Source: Halothermothrix sp.
Lineage (GTDB): Bacteria > Bacillota > Halanaerobiia > DY22613
Length of the DNA stretch: 64,000 bases
Assembly: GCA_016841825.1 (NCBI GenBank)
Contig: JAENYK010000010.1
Location: 152,764 to 216,763 of the forward strand
Direction: 5' to 3'
The notes under the pieces are model-generated. The model did not search any database, was not told the DNA's origin, and saw only the letters and a program-made list of their open reading frames with translations. This document shows, piece by piece, positions 10,039-21,500 of the stretch (positions are counted from its first letter, which is position 1; the number at the start of each line of letters is the position of its first letter). A program made the translations under genes and the position numbers.

Positions 10039-13000
10039 TCAAGCACCTCCCTTTCTACGTCGCATTTGATTCTGCAAACGATCTCGTCCCCGACTGATCT
10101 GTTCAGTTCGATCAACTCTGGCAATATTGGCTTCACTCTCTTCCTGATGACTAATAAATTCTGCCAGTGAATGAATGGTTGGGTAGGTAAACAGATTTAC
10201 GGTAGTCAATTCTTTCCCCAGATTTTCCTTTATCTCACTACCCACCTGGATAATTTTGAGTGAATTACCTCCCAGATCAAAGAAGCTATCCTCGATTCCC
10301 ACCTGACTTACTCCCAGAACTTTTTGCCAGATCTCTGACAAACTTTTCTCCAGATCGGTCTCTGGAGCTACATAGTTTGCTTTCGATCCAGAGCGGAGTT
10401 TGTCTGGACGGGGTAGAGCTCTTTTATCCACCTTGCCATTCGGGGTCAGAGGAATCTCCTGAATTTGCAGAAAATAAGCTGGAATCATATATTCCGGTAA
10501 TTTCTGAGCCAAATATTCCCGTAACTCAGCAGTAACTATATCTTCCTCTGTAAGCAGATAAGCACAGAGGTATTTTTCCCGGCTTTTAAGCAGATGTTTA
10601 TCAACAAAGCCGATGGATTTGATAAAATTCTCATACCCTTTCTCACTGACATTACACTGTAAATCAACTTTGACCTGATCTGTAGTAATATGCCCCAGAC
10701 GCTGTTCCCAACTGGTAGCACTGCCATAGAAATGATACCCTTGAGCCTTAAGATGTCCATAATCACCGATCTGTTTAAGCGGACAGTTAGTCGAATAGAT
10801 CGCATAATCCTTTCTACTCTGCCAATACGGATCTTTCTGGTTTAGATAATCAATCAACTCACTATTGGTCACATCACAATAACGATAAAAATCAACGAAT
10901 TTGACCTTCTCATAGACACTACCATCTTTAATTACACTGATATCAATATGTTCAAAAATAGTTTTATCAATCTCAGGTGCACTCTTCTGCAGTTCAGCAA
11001 TCTCATGTTCCAATCTGGCTATCTCAGTAATCCCCTGCCGTAAGAACATCAAAAGTTTGTTCTCAATAATTTGACCTCTGGACAGTGTAGCACCAACCAC
11101 AACCGGGATCTTATGGTTATACGCATATTCTCCCGCCAGTGCAGAACTGAGATGAAAACACCCTCGACAAACCGTATGAGCTGACCGTAAACTTTCTTTT
11201 AAAATCTGCGGTGAATTTGGGTAGCGTAAAATCTCATGTTCCACACCTAATTTGGCGGTAACCCTCTGAATATTCTCCAGGTCTGTTCCGGTAATATACC
11301 CATTATCATAACTGATAGTCTTCACTTTAAATCCCAGCTCGACCAGATGATATAGAGCATAAGCCGCTCCCCGTCCTCCATTGTATAAAAGCAGACAATC
11401 ATATTCACTCCCTGAGCCTCGACCGGTCTGTTGAATCACCTGCTGCAGATCATCCAGAGTCTGAAAATATTCTCCAAAAGTTCTGGCGTACTTCTCAAAC
11501 TCCTGACAGATATCACAGATACCATCTTCAGAAATCTGAATCCCGGGATATGTAGAAGTGATCCCACATTTTTTACAGACCAGCACCTCTGCCTGCAGAT
11601 CTTGATCATCCCTAACTAGCACAATACTATCCTTAATCTGCCCATATCCTTTCAGAGCAGCTTCAATCTCACCTAACTCAATCCGATAACCTCTAATCTT
11701 AACCTGTTCATCAACTCTCCCCATAATCTCAATCGTACCATCAGCATGCCATCTTCCAATATCTCCGGTTCGATACAACTTACCAGCACCAAAAGGATTC
11801 GCTAAAAAGGCGGCATCAGTCTTTTCCCGGTTGTTAATATAGCCTCTAGTCACACTTTTCCCGGCGATATACATCTCGCCTGCCATTTTGATTGGCATCA
11901 ATCGCTGATTCTGAGCCAGAATATAAATCTGATTATTCGCCACAGGTTTACCGATAGGCACAAAATTACGTTGATCAGCAGGGTCAAGATCAAAATACGT
12001 ATTATTTATCGTACATTCTGTCGGACCATACGTATTCACGATCTGTCCTCGATAATATCTGTAGAATTTCTTCACAACCTCCATTGAGATCGGTTCTGCC
12101 CCAATAATCAACCAGGGCATAGTTAACTGCAGAGTCTCGGGTTTTTTTAATAACAGATCTGTCATCGCCGTCACCATCGTAGCCGGACAATACATCATCG
12201 TCAGAGTTTCTTCCTGCATTAGATTGAGTAGAAACTCAGCATCAATACTCTGATAAGCAGTCAATACCTGCACACTGGCCCCAATAATCAAAGGCCAGAA
12301 GATCTCCCAGACCGAGGGATCAAAGGTCAGATTGGTTCGCTGGACGATTATATCTGAGGACTGCAGTTTAAACTTATCCTGCATCCAGCAGATACAATTA
12401 TTCACCTGCCGATGTTCGACCATAACCCCCTTGGGTTGCCCGGTAGAACCAGAAGTGTACATCACATACATCAGATCCTCACCTGAAGTGATCCCTTCTA
12501 AATTAACACAATCTTCTTTTTCTATCTGCCGGGTCAGTCGATTGACAAATAAGACCTCCCGGGAATAATCTTTATAAGCCGCATCCTTGCGATAGGCAAT
12601 TCCTTTGATTTGACTTAGGATATCCTCTGAAGGAAGCTGGAATCCATCAGTCAGCATCTGACGAACCAATTCCTCCAGTGTATATTCCCCTTCACCTAAG
12701 ACAACCAGATCCACGTTCTTATCTTTGAGGATCGTATCATAATCACTGGAAGCATATGGCCCCCCAGTAAAAATAGGCACTTTAATTCCCCACTGACGAA
12801 TCATCGCCACAGTCTCATGGAAAAATTCTTTAAAGAAGGTCAGTGTACGAATACCGATCATATCTGGCTGATACTCCTCTAAAATGTCCTGCAATTCAGC
12901 ATAACTATCAAAATCATTACCCGATTTATAGACTCTACCATCAATTTCTTCACCAAATCTATCTTTCAAATATGTCAACAGATAAAGCAAACCCAGAGGT

Positions 13001-15324
13001 TGTTCTGCAACTTTATATAACATCTGATGTGAACTGAAGTGTTGGGAAAGATCCAGGAGTAGAACCTTTTTCCCGGTAGTTTTCCGCCCCACAGATCCTC
13101 TCTCAAATATAGTCACAGGTTTGCTGGATTCTCCCGTCTCCATAGATGATGCCAGATCCAGTCCAGCAAAGTCAATAATATCCTGAATGCTCTTAATCTC
13201 CACCGGTAGATAGGCATTATACTTCTGAATCAGTGCTTCCTCGTCCATAATCTGCATCTGTACCGGCAGTACCTGCTCCAGTCTCTCCTTCAAAAGAAAA
13301 TATTCATTCATAAAACTGGCCTGATATTTGCGGGTAAAGCCCTTGGGGAAGGGCAAAGTTTCTGGCAGCTCATGGAATGCCCGATCTTTTGAAATCAGAA
13401 TATCCTGTTTTTTCACCCCATGTTGCAGGGCAAATTCCTCCATTTCGGTATTGGGAAATATCTTTAATATATGAATGTATGGGAAATGAAGCCATTTAAC
13501 ATCTTTAATAAAGTTCAAAGTCAATAGAGCCTCTTCTTCAGTCTCGGTCGGAAAACCATGCATTGTAGCAATCTCCAAAATAAGATTTGGATGTTGTTCT
13601 GCAATGTAATCGATCACTTTTTTGAATTTTTCCAGATCTAGATTCTTTTTTAGCAATCGCTGCAGTCTCGGAGAAGCTGTTTCCAGAGATAAGTTAATTC
13701 CTCTGGTCCCGGCTGCAACCATCAGATCAATATATTCAGGAGTCAGCAGATCCCCCCGCAATCCGTTGGGGAAAAATAACTGTACATCTAAATTATTCTG
13801 AATAATCATTTGAAATAATCGTCGACCATTCTCCTGATCTAAATTAAAACAGTCATCAATAAATGCAAAATTGGTTACTCCATAAGTGTTGTAATACTCA
13901 ATCTCGTTATAGATATTCTCCGCACTTCGGTGTACATGGTGTTTCGACCAGATCTTGTGACAATACAGACAATGATATGGACAGCCCCGGGTACTCTGAA
14001 TCGAAATACAGTTGGTCACACTGGCCATTCCGATCTTATCTTTGTAATTTCGCAGATCAATCAATGAACGATCCGGCATTGGCAGAGTATCAAACTCCTG
14101 AATATGCCCTCGCGGTTCAGTCAGCACAACCTGCACACCTTGATTAACTTCAAAATTTTGTAGTGCAGTATAGGAAAGATCTTTCTTTACCTGGTCATGG
14201 GTTAGCAATACTTTTGCTCCCGCATCCTGCAGCATGTAGAGAATCCGTTCTTCTGGTAATTTAGGATCAATTGGTAGATATGCTCCTCCTGCTTTAAGAA
14301 TTGCCAACAGACTGACTACCATCTCCAGAGAACGGTCCATCATTAACCCCACAATATCCTCTCTACCTACCCCTTTTCTCTGGAGATATCTGGCCAGTCG
14401 ATTGGCCCGTTCATTCAGCTCCTGATAATCCAAAGTTTGGCCCTCAAAACGAACAGCTACTGCCCCGGGAGTCTTGATCACCTGTTCCTCAAAAAGGTGA
14501 TAAATAGTTTGATCAATTGGGTAGTCTTGCAAATCGGAATTAAAATCGACCAATAACCTATCCTTCTCCCACTGAGGAAGAATCTCTAACTGAGCCAAAG
14601 CAATATCCACATTTTGTAAAATCCCGGTGAATAACTGTTGTACGTGTGCAGCCACCCGTTGAATGGACTCTGCTTCATAGACTGCCGAATTATACTCCAC
14701 AACACATTGAATTCTTTCTCCAACCCGTTCAAAACAAAAGATCAGATTCAGTTCAATTCTGTCCAGATAATCCCGCTCATGAATATTAGTCAGCAAAATT
14801 GCCAGATCAAAAAGCGGAAAGCCCTCAGTACAATCAGTCAACTCCAAAAGTTGCAGCAGCATCTCTAAAGGATAATTTTGGTGTTCGCTGGCATCAGTAA
14901 TGATTTTACGAACCTGAAGAATAAGTTCTTTAAAACTCAGCTTTTCTCCAAGACGGTGCCTCAGTGGAAGGACAGTATTGACAAATTTCTGCCCATCTGC
15001 TGGATTATTCTGTTTATAGATAGGTGTTCCAATAACAATATCTTTATTTCCAGTATAGCGTTCTAATAGAGCTACAATTCCTGCCACCAGAATCATATGT
15101 AAACGAGGATCAGACTGACCACTCAATTTAATTAATCCTAAACTAGCTTCCTCTGGCAGAGCAAAAATTATTTGAGCCAATTCACTACTCGTTGTTCTTC
15201 TAAAATCATAGGGAATACTTGTTTTGAGCAGTTCTCCAGCAAGACAGTCAAGCCAATACTTTTCTTCCACTTCATATTGACTGGAGAGTACTGCAGCATC
15301 GCCAGACAAAATACTCTTTTGCAT
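10039..15324 (-). CDS. NRPS module: C-lobe, A domain with radical SAM/B12 and PP-loop insertions, PCP
   Basis: About 1761 residues. The N-terminus (residues 20-250) matches only the C-terminal lobe of a condensation domain; no HHxxxDG is present. The A domain starts near 280 (A2 at LKAGGAYLPIDP) and breaks off. Residues of about 395-935 are a radical SAM core (CPYHCLYC; cluster Cys near 448, 452, 455) followed by a B12-binding-like Rossmann region (EQPLGLLYLLTYLK, FTGGPYASSDY, VVLGEGEYTLEEL). A3 (YTSGSTGQPKG) then resumes. After the A8 motif (GYRIELGEIE) a second insertion, about 1245-1582, has CKKC...CDIC pairs, a PP-loop-like NGGRGA and CRGC, resembling WbpG/TtuA-type enzymes. The A domain ends normally (PLTPNGKVDKR) and a PCP follows (DLGGNSLKI). 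The pocket code, near D-P-W-Y-I-G-T-I-N-K, is not one I recognise. The ATG at 15324 has AAGGTGG upstream. Roles for the insertions (C-methylation, thioamidation or other chemistry on the bound aminoacyl group) are inferred. Confidence 0.92.
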   Translation of the reverse strand: MQKSILSGDAAVLSSQYEVEEKYWLDCLAGELLKTSIPYDFRRTTSSELAQIIFALPEEASLGLIKLSGQSDPRLHMILVAGIVALLERYTGNKDIVIGTPIYKQNNPADGQKFVNTVLPLRHRLGEKLSFKELILQVRKIITDASEHQNYPLEMLLQLLELTDCTEGFPLFDLAILLTNIHERDYLDRIELNLIFCFERVGERIQCVVEYNSAVYEAESIQRVAAHVQQLFTGILQNVDIALAQLEILPQWEKDRLLVDFNSDLQDYPIDQTIYHLFEEQVIKTPGAVAVRFEGQTLDYQELNERANRLARYLQRKGVGREDIVGLMMDRSLEMVVSLLAILKAGGAYLPIDPKLPEERILYMLQDAGAKVLLTHDQVKKDLSYTALQNFEVNQGVQVVLTEPRGHIQEFDTLPMPDRSLIDLRNYKDKIGMASVTNCISIQSTRGCPYHCLYCHKIWSKHHVHRSAENIYNEIEYYNTYGVTNFAFIDDCFNLDQENGRRLFQMIIQNNLDVQLFFPNGLRGDLLTPEYIDLMVAAGTRGINLSLETASPRLQRLLKKNLDLEKFKKVIDYIAEQHPNLILEIATMHGFPTETEEEALLTLNFIKDVKWLHFPYIHILKIFPNTEMEEFALQHGVKKQDILISKDRAFHELPETLPFPKGFTRKYQASFMNEYFLLKERLEQVLPVQMQIMDEEALIQKYNAYLPVEIKSIQDIIDFAGLDLASSMETGESSKPVTIFERGSVGRKTTGKKVLLLDLSQHFSSHQMLYKVAEQPLGLLYLLTYLKDRFGEEIDGRVYKSGNDFDSYAELQDILEEYQPDMIGIRTLTFFKEFFHETVAMIRQWGIKVPIFTGGPYASSDYDTILKDKNVDLVVLGEGEYTLEELVRQMLTDGFQLPSEDILSQIKGIAYRKDAAYKDYSREVLFVNRLTRQIEKEDCVNLEGITSGEDLMYVMYTSGSTGQPKGVMVEHRQVNNCICWMQDKFKLQSSDIIVQRTNLTFDPSVWEIFWPLIIGASVQVLTAYQSIDAEFLLNLMQEETLTMMYCPATMVTAMTDLLLKKPETLQLTMPWLIIGAEPISMEVVKKFYRYYRGQIVNTYGPTECTINNTYFDLDPADQRNFVPIGKPVANNQIYILAQNQRLMPIKMAGEMYIAGKSVTRGYINNREKTDAAFLANPFGAGKLYRTGDIGRWHADGTIEIMGRVDEQVKIRGYRIELGEIEAALKGYGQIKDSIVLVRDDQDLQAEVLVCKKCGITSTYPGIQISEDGICDICQEFEKYARTFGEYFQTLDDLQQVIQQTGRGSGSEYDCLLLYNGGRGAAYALYHLVELGFKVKTISYDNGYITGTDLENIQRVTAKLGVEHEILRYPNSPQILKESLRSAHTVCRGCFHLSSALAGEYAYNHKIPVVVGATLSRGQIIENKLLMFLRQGITEIARLEHEIAELQKSAPEIDKTIFEHIDISVIKDGSVYEKVKFVDFYRYCDVTNSELIDYLNQKDPYWQSRKDYAIYSTNCPLKQIGDYGHLKAQGYHFYGSATSWEQRLGHITTDQVKVDLQCNVSEKGYENFIKSIGFVDKHLLKSREKYLCAYLLTEEDIVTAELREYLAQKLPEYMIPAYFLQIQEIPLTPNGKVDKRALPRPDKLRSGSKANYVAPETDLEKSLSEIWQKVLGVSQVGIEDSFFDLGGNSLKIIQVGSEIKENLGKELTTVNLFTYPTIHSLAEFISHQEESEANIARVDRTEQISRGRDRLQNQMRRRKGGA

Positions 15325-15457
15325 AATTGTCAACCACCTTCCCCTCAAATCATTTGTTAAAATTGACAGAGCCTTGATTACAGAATTAGGGTAAAAAGTC
15401 CAGCTGCTTTAGCAGTGGTAGTATCAAATCACGTTATTCTATATTGTTTTTAATAGT

Positions 15458-15486
15458 TTTAGCAGGAGACCTGTCCCACTACTAAA
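15458..15486 (-). other. Hairpin between two NRPS genes
   Basis: In the 197-base gap between the NRPS genes at 15522 and 15324 the minus strand forms a long imperfect hairpin: TTTAGTAGTGGGA pairs with TCTCCTGCTAAA around a short loop, with one bulged base. A smaller GGGAAAAATCCC hairpin sits just upstream (15489-15500). No U-run follows on the minus strand, so a processing or stability element fits better than a terminator. A similar TTTTAGCAGG(G)AGA stretch recurs at about 23671-23685. Confidence 0.45.
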
Positions 15487-15521
15487 GAGGGATTTTTCCC
15501 AACTCACTCCTCCTAAGTATC

Positions 15522-18500
15522 TTAAAAATCAAAATCACCCACATCTTCTTCCAAAATGTTAGATTTAGCTTCCAATAATTGATGAGTAAATCCGATATCT
15601 TTGATTAACATCCCTGGATCTTCCACGATCTGCTGTAAAATCTCTGCATACCGCTGATGCATCTTTTCGATGGTAGATCTACCAAAGAGGGAAGTAGCAT
15701 ATTCCCATACAAGATTAATTCTTCCCTTAATTACGGAAAATTCCAACAGGAGATCAAAATGAGCCACTTTATATTCAAAATCAAAAGGTCTAATCTTTAA
15801 ATCAGGTAGATCTTCTGTTAGCTCCTTCTCTCTGGCAACAAACATCACATCGAACAAAGGATTGCGACTGGAATCCCGGGTAAGACCTAATTTCCAGACC
15901 AATTCTTCAAATTGATAATCCTGATTCGCATAAGCGTCCAGAGCATGGATTCTTACTTCCGCCAAAAATTCACTAAATCTCTTCTCCCCTTTGGGATAAT
16001 TTCGCAGAGCCAGAGTGTTAACAAACATTCCAATTATCTTCTGGGTATCAGGATGCCATCTACCCGCAATCGGTGTACCAATGATAATATCTTCCTGTCG
16101 AGTGTATTTCATCAACAGTATATTATAAACTGCCAATAAGACCATAAATAACGTAGATTCCAAACTCTGAGCCAGATCCGCTAAACTCTCACTTAATTCC
16201 ACTGATAATTGAAAACCCTGGCTTGTCCCTACATAGTTCTGCACAGTCGGACGGGAATAATCCAGTGATAGATTTAACTGGGGAATCTGACCTTTAAACT
16301 TAGACAACCAATATCTCTCCTGAGCTTTGTAATTCTTCGACTGGAAGAACTGATTCTGCCATGCCGCAAAGTCCTTATATTGAATCTGAATCTCTGGCAA
16401 TTCTCCCCCTGTGTAATAGGTTACGAACTCTTGAATCATAATCTGAATCGAGATCATATCTGAAATAATATGATGCATATCAAAAAGTAACAGATAGTTT
16501 TCTTTATCCAGTATAGCTAATCCAATTCGCAACAGAGGAGCTTCTTTGAGATCAAAAGGTCTGATAAAAGCATCAATTACCTCGGGAATTGTACAGTTGG
16601 AAGTATCCAGATACTCAATCCGAAAATCTACTACTTCATTGACCTTCTGGACAGGTTCACCAATCACCAACTCAAAAGATGTTCTGAGACTTTCATGTCT
16701 ATTTACAATCTTTTGAAAAGCCTGTTCCAGTATCACTGGGTTCAGATTTCCGGCTATCTGCAGCACTCCCGGGAGATTATAGACAATATGGGCACCTCCG
16801 ATGTTTTCCAGGATAAACAATCGTCTTTGTGCGGAAGATAGAGCATAATAGTTCTGTTTAGGCCAGGGTTTAATCGGCAGATACTCCTTTTTTTCTACAC
16901 TCTGAATCAGTTTGGCTATCTTCTCCACAGTTCCCTGATTGAACAGTTCCTTCAAAGCTATCTCCACACCAAACTCCTGTTTTAATCTGGCGTTGAGTTG
17001 AATTCCTTTTAACGAATGACCTCCTAGCTGTTGGAATTTATCTCTGACTCCAAGTTGTTCTAGTCCCAGAACCTCTCTCCAGATTAGAGTAATTTTTTCC
17101 TCCAATTCATTTCGGGGAGAGATATAAGCAGATCCTGTATCCACAGTCTTTTTCGGTAAAGGTAAATTTCTTCGATCAAGCTTACCACTGGCGGTCAAGG
17201 GCAACTGATCTAACTGAACAAAATAAGTGGGAATCATATAATCAGGTAACTCCTGTGATAGACTCTCTTGTAACACTATCGAAGAAACCTCTTTTGCAGC
17301 AATTAGATAAGCGACCAGGTATTTCCCGGCAGTTTCATCATCTCTTGCTACCACCACCGCCTCCTTGATTAGAGGAAGATGTAAGAGCTGGTTCTCAATC
17401 TCTCCAAGTTCGATCCGATAACCACGTACCTTGACCTGAAAATCTATCCTTCCCAGATACTCAATATTACCATCAGCCAACCACCTCACCAGATCACCTG
17501 TGCGATACATTTTCTCTCCCGGAAGATAAGGATTATTCACAAATTTTTCTGCTGTCAATTGGGGAAGATTTAAATACCCTCTGGCTAACCCTACACCAGA
17601 AATACACAGTTCTCCGGGAATGCCAATTGGTTGTAGTTGATCTTCTGGTCCCAGAATGAACAGTCGGGTATTGTCAATTGGCTTACCAATGGGAATCGAT
17701 GGATATTCCCGATAGGCTGCACAGTCAAAATACGACGCATAAATTGTAGCTTCTGTCGGTCCATAAATATCGATCAACTGTAAACCCGGATAGACTGAAC
17801 CCAATACTGCATCAAACTTTTCCACATGGCTCACACTAACAGCCTCTCCACTGGTAATAATTCGTCTCAGAGAAGCTACTCTAACCACAGAATTTTCCGA
17901 ACGCAGATAATCGAGAAATACATTTAACATTAAAGCGATCAGATGTATCTGGGTAACCTGATATTCATCCACAGTCTGTAATATCTGTTCGGGGTCACGC
18001 TCTCCCCCGGGATTTAGCATTATCACCCGTGCTCCGATTATTGACCACCAGAACAGTTCCCAGACAGATACATCAAAAGTGAAAGTTGTGATCTGGAGCA
18101 ATATATCTTCAGGTGTTATCGGGTATTCCCGCTGCATCCAGTACAGGGTGTTCAATACCGATCTGTGTTCAATTAATACACCCTTAGGTCTCCCCGTCGA
18201 GCCCGATGTATAGATCACATACGCCAGATCCCGGGAAGAATTAACAGGATCTGGATTGGTAATCTTCTGGGCAGCTAAAATCTGCTCATTGGTATCAAGG
18301 GCAATAATTGTCCTGGCAGTATCTAGCGTCTCTCCCACCCTTTTCCTAAGTTTCTGCGTAGTTAAGAGTAGTGTAACTCCACAATCGTCCAGCATATATT
18401 TAATCCGCTGAACAGACCAATCTGGTGAGAGCGGTAGGTAGGCACCTCCGGCTTTTAATATACCATATAGACCAACCATCATCTCCAGCGATCGGTCTAC

Positions 18501-21500
18501 CATAATCCCGACAACTGTGCCAGCAGTCACTCCTTTCCCTCTTAACAGATGTGCCAGTTGATTGGCCCGGACATTTACCTCTCCATAAGTCAGGTTTTCT
18601 TCTTTGGAGATAACTGCAGCCCTATTGGGTGATTTTTGCACCTGTTCTTCAAAAAGTGCAGATAACGTCTCCTTTTGAGGATACTCAACCCGGGTATCAT
18701 TAAATGTATCCACTATAGCCCGATACTCTTCCTGAGTTATCAGTGAGATTTGTCCAAGCGCTATCTGAGGATTCTGTAAAATCCCCCTCAATATATTCTC
18801 ATAATGTCTTAACATCCGCCAGATTGTATCTTGTTTATACAAATCAGTTCGATACTCCATACTCAAAACCAACTGATCATTTATCTCCTCAACCAAAAGA
18901 GTTAAATCAAATTTAGCAGTACCTGATTTGTAGTTATATTCTTTAAAAGTCAGATCAGGAAGATCCAGTTCCGGAAGATCCATATTCTCCAAAACGAACA
19001 TCACATCAAACAAAGGGTTTTTCGCAAAATCAGTCTTTTTTACCCCAATCTTTTCCACCAATTTTTCAAAGCCATAATTTTGATTCTCCAACGCTTTAAG
19101 GACATACTCTTTAATTTCCAGTAAAAAGTCGACAAATAATTTGTCACCCTCGGGTCTGCATCTTAAAGCCAGAGTATTGACAAACATTCCAATTATCCCG
19201 TCCAACTCAACATATGGACGCCCGGCAGTAGGAGTTCCGATCACAATATCCTCCTGTCTGCTATATCTGGCTAATAGGATATAATATACTGCCAACAAAA
19301 GCATATAAAGAGTAATTTTTGACTCATTGACAAACTGTTTGAGGTCAGCAGATAATTCTGCCGGCAGAGTATATACCAGAAGATCTCCCTGAAAACTTTG
19401 AGTAACACGAAATACAAAATCCCTGGGCAGATCCAACACAGGTATTTCATCTGCAAACTGTTCAATCCAGAATTCTTCCGCACTGGAGAGATCATCACTG
19501 ACCTCTTCTGCTTGCCAGACCGCATAATCACGATAGTGAATCGGCAGATTAGGGAGTAATTCACCCTGATACAGCTGTAAGAACTCTTTCATCAAAATCC
19601 CTACACTCACTCCATCAGAGATAATGTGATGCATATCAAACAATAGATATTGTTTACCATCCTCAGTATTTGCCAATCCCACTCGCAATAATGGGGCAAT
19701 GTTCAAATCAAATGGTCGAATAAACTTCTTAATTATCTGCTGAATATCCTCCTCTGCATATCTTTCCAGCGAGAATTCTACAGTCGGATGCACTCTCTGA
19801 ACCACTTCTTCTGAGATCAATTCAAAAGATGTGCGGAGTATCTCGTGACGTTGGATTAACCTAATTAAGACCTCCTCCAGTCGAGAGAGATGCAGCTGAC
19901 CTTGTATCTCAAAGATAACTGACATATTATAGCTAACATCCAGATCTGCTAACTGATTTAACACAAACAATCTCCGCTGTGCAGCTAAAGTTGGATAATA
20001 TTCACGTTCTGAAACCGGAGAGATAGTATCCACTGTTTTATTCCGGTCTTGCTCGATCAGTTTTACAATCGCAACAACTGTCCCCTGTTCAAAAATTTCC
20101 TGCAAAGTTATCTGTATGCCAAACTCTTTTTTTAACTTTGACGCAAGGCGAATCGCTTTTAAAGAATGCCCTCCCAGTTGGACAAAGTTATCATTGATCC
20201 CCACCTGTTCCACTCCCAAAATCTCAGCCCATATCTCAGCAACGGCGGCTTCTAACTCTGTCCGGGGATGGATGTATTCAGTCATCTGAGCTGCTGCTCC
20301 TCGCGGTTCTGGTAAACTCTTTCGCTCTATCTTTCCATTTGTGGTGACAGGTAATTCCTCCATCTCGATAAAATGTCCCGGAATCATATATTCGGGTAAT
20401 TGTTCAGCCAGACGTCTGCGTAATTCTACATCCGTGATCTGCCGATGATACACAATATATGCTGCCAGATAACTTTCGTCCAATACATCTAGCCAGGATC
20501 TAACCACCACTTCTTTAATCTCAGCCATTCTTAACAGCTGATTTTCAATCTCTCCCAGTTCAATCCGAAAACCACGAATCTTTACCTGATCATCCAGGCG
20601 TCCCAAAAATTCCACATTTCCATCAGTTAGCCAGCGAGCCACATCCCCAGTACGATACATCCTCTCTCCCGAATGAAAAGGATTATCCACAAATCTCTCA
20701 GCTGTTAATTGAGGTCGATTTAGATATCCCCTAGCCAGCCCTTTCCCGGCAATACACAGTTCACCCGGCAGACCAATTGGCTGTAATAATCCACTGTTAC
20801 TGAGAATGTAGAGAGATGTATTTTGAATAGGTTTACCGATGGGAACAGTCGTTAATTTATCACCTGTCGAACAGTCAAAATACGATGCATAAATCGCCGC
20901 CTCTGTCGGGCCATACAGATCCCACAACTGCAGGTCGGGAAGCTGACTTTGAAGGACGGATTGAAATTTCTCCACATGCCCAGGTTTAACCGCCTCGCCA
21001 CTGGAAAATATCTTTCTAAGTGATTTTAATTTGATCAGATCTTCACCTTTAATCGAATCCAGAAAAATATTTAACATAGAAGCAATCAAATGAATATTAG
21101 TTACACCATAGTGATACACGGCATCAATAATCTCCTGTGGAACCCGTTCTCCACCAGGCGGCAGCATAACCAACTGTGCACCTACCAGGGACCACCAGAA
21201 TAACTCCCAGACCGAGACATCAAAAGTAAAAGCAGTAATCTGCAGTAATACATCATCTTCTGTCAACGCAAACTTCCGCTGCATCCAACTCAAAGTATTC
21301 AGAACTGCCCTGTGTTCCAACAAAACTCCCTTCGGTCTACCTGTGGAGCCCGAAGTATAAATAACGTACACCAGATCATTAGAACTGTTAACATGGGATG
21401 GGTTTGAAGTCTTTTCGGCAGAAAACTGTTCCAGATTCAAAACGATAATCCTGGAACTGGTCATTTCTCTTGACACAGCAGAACTCCATCCCTGATTACT

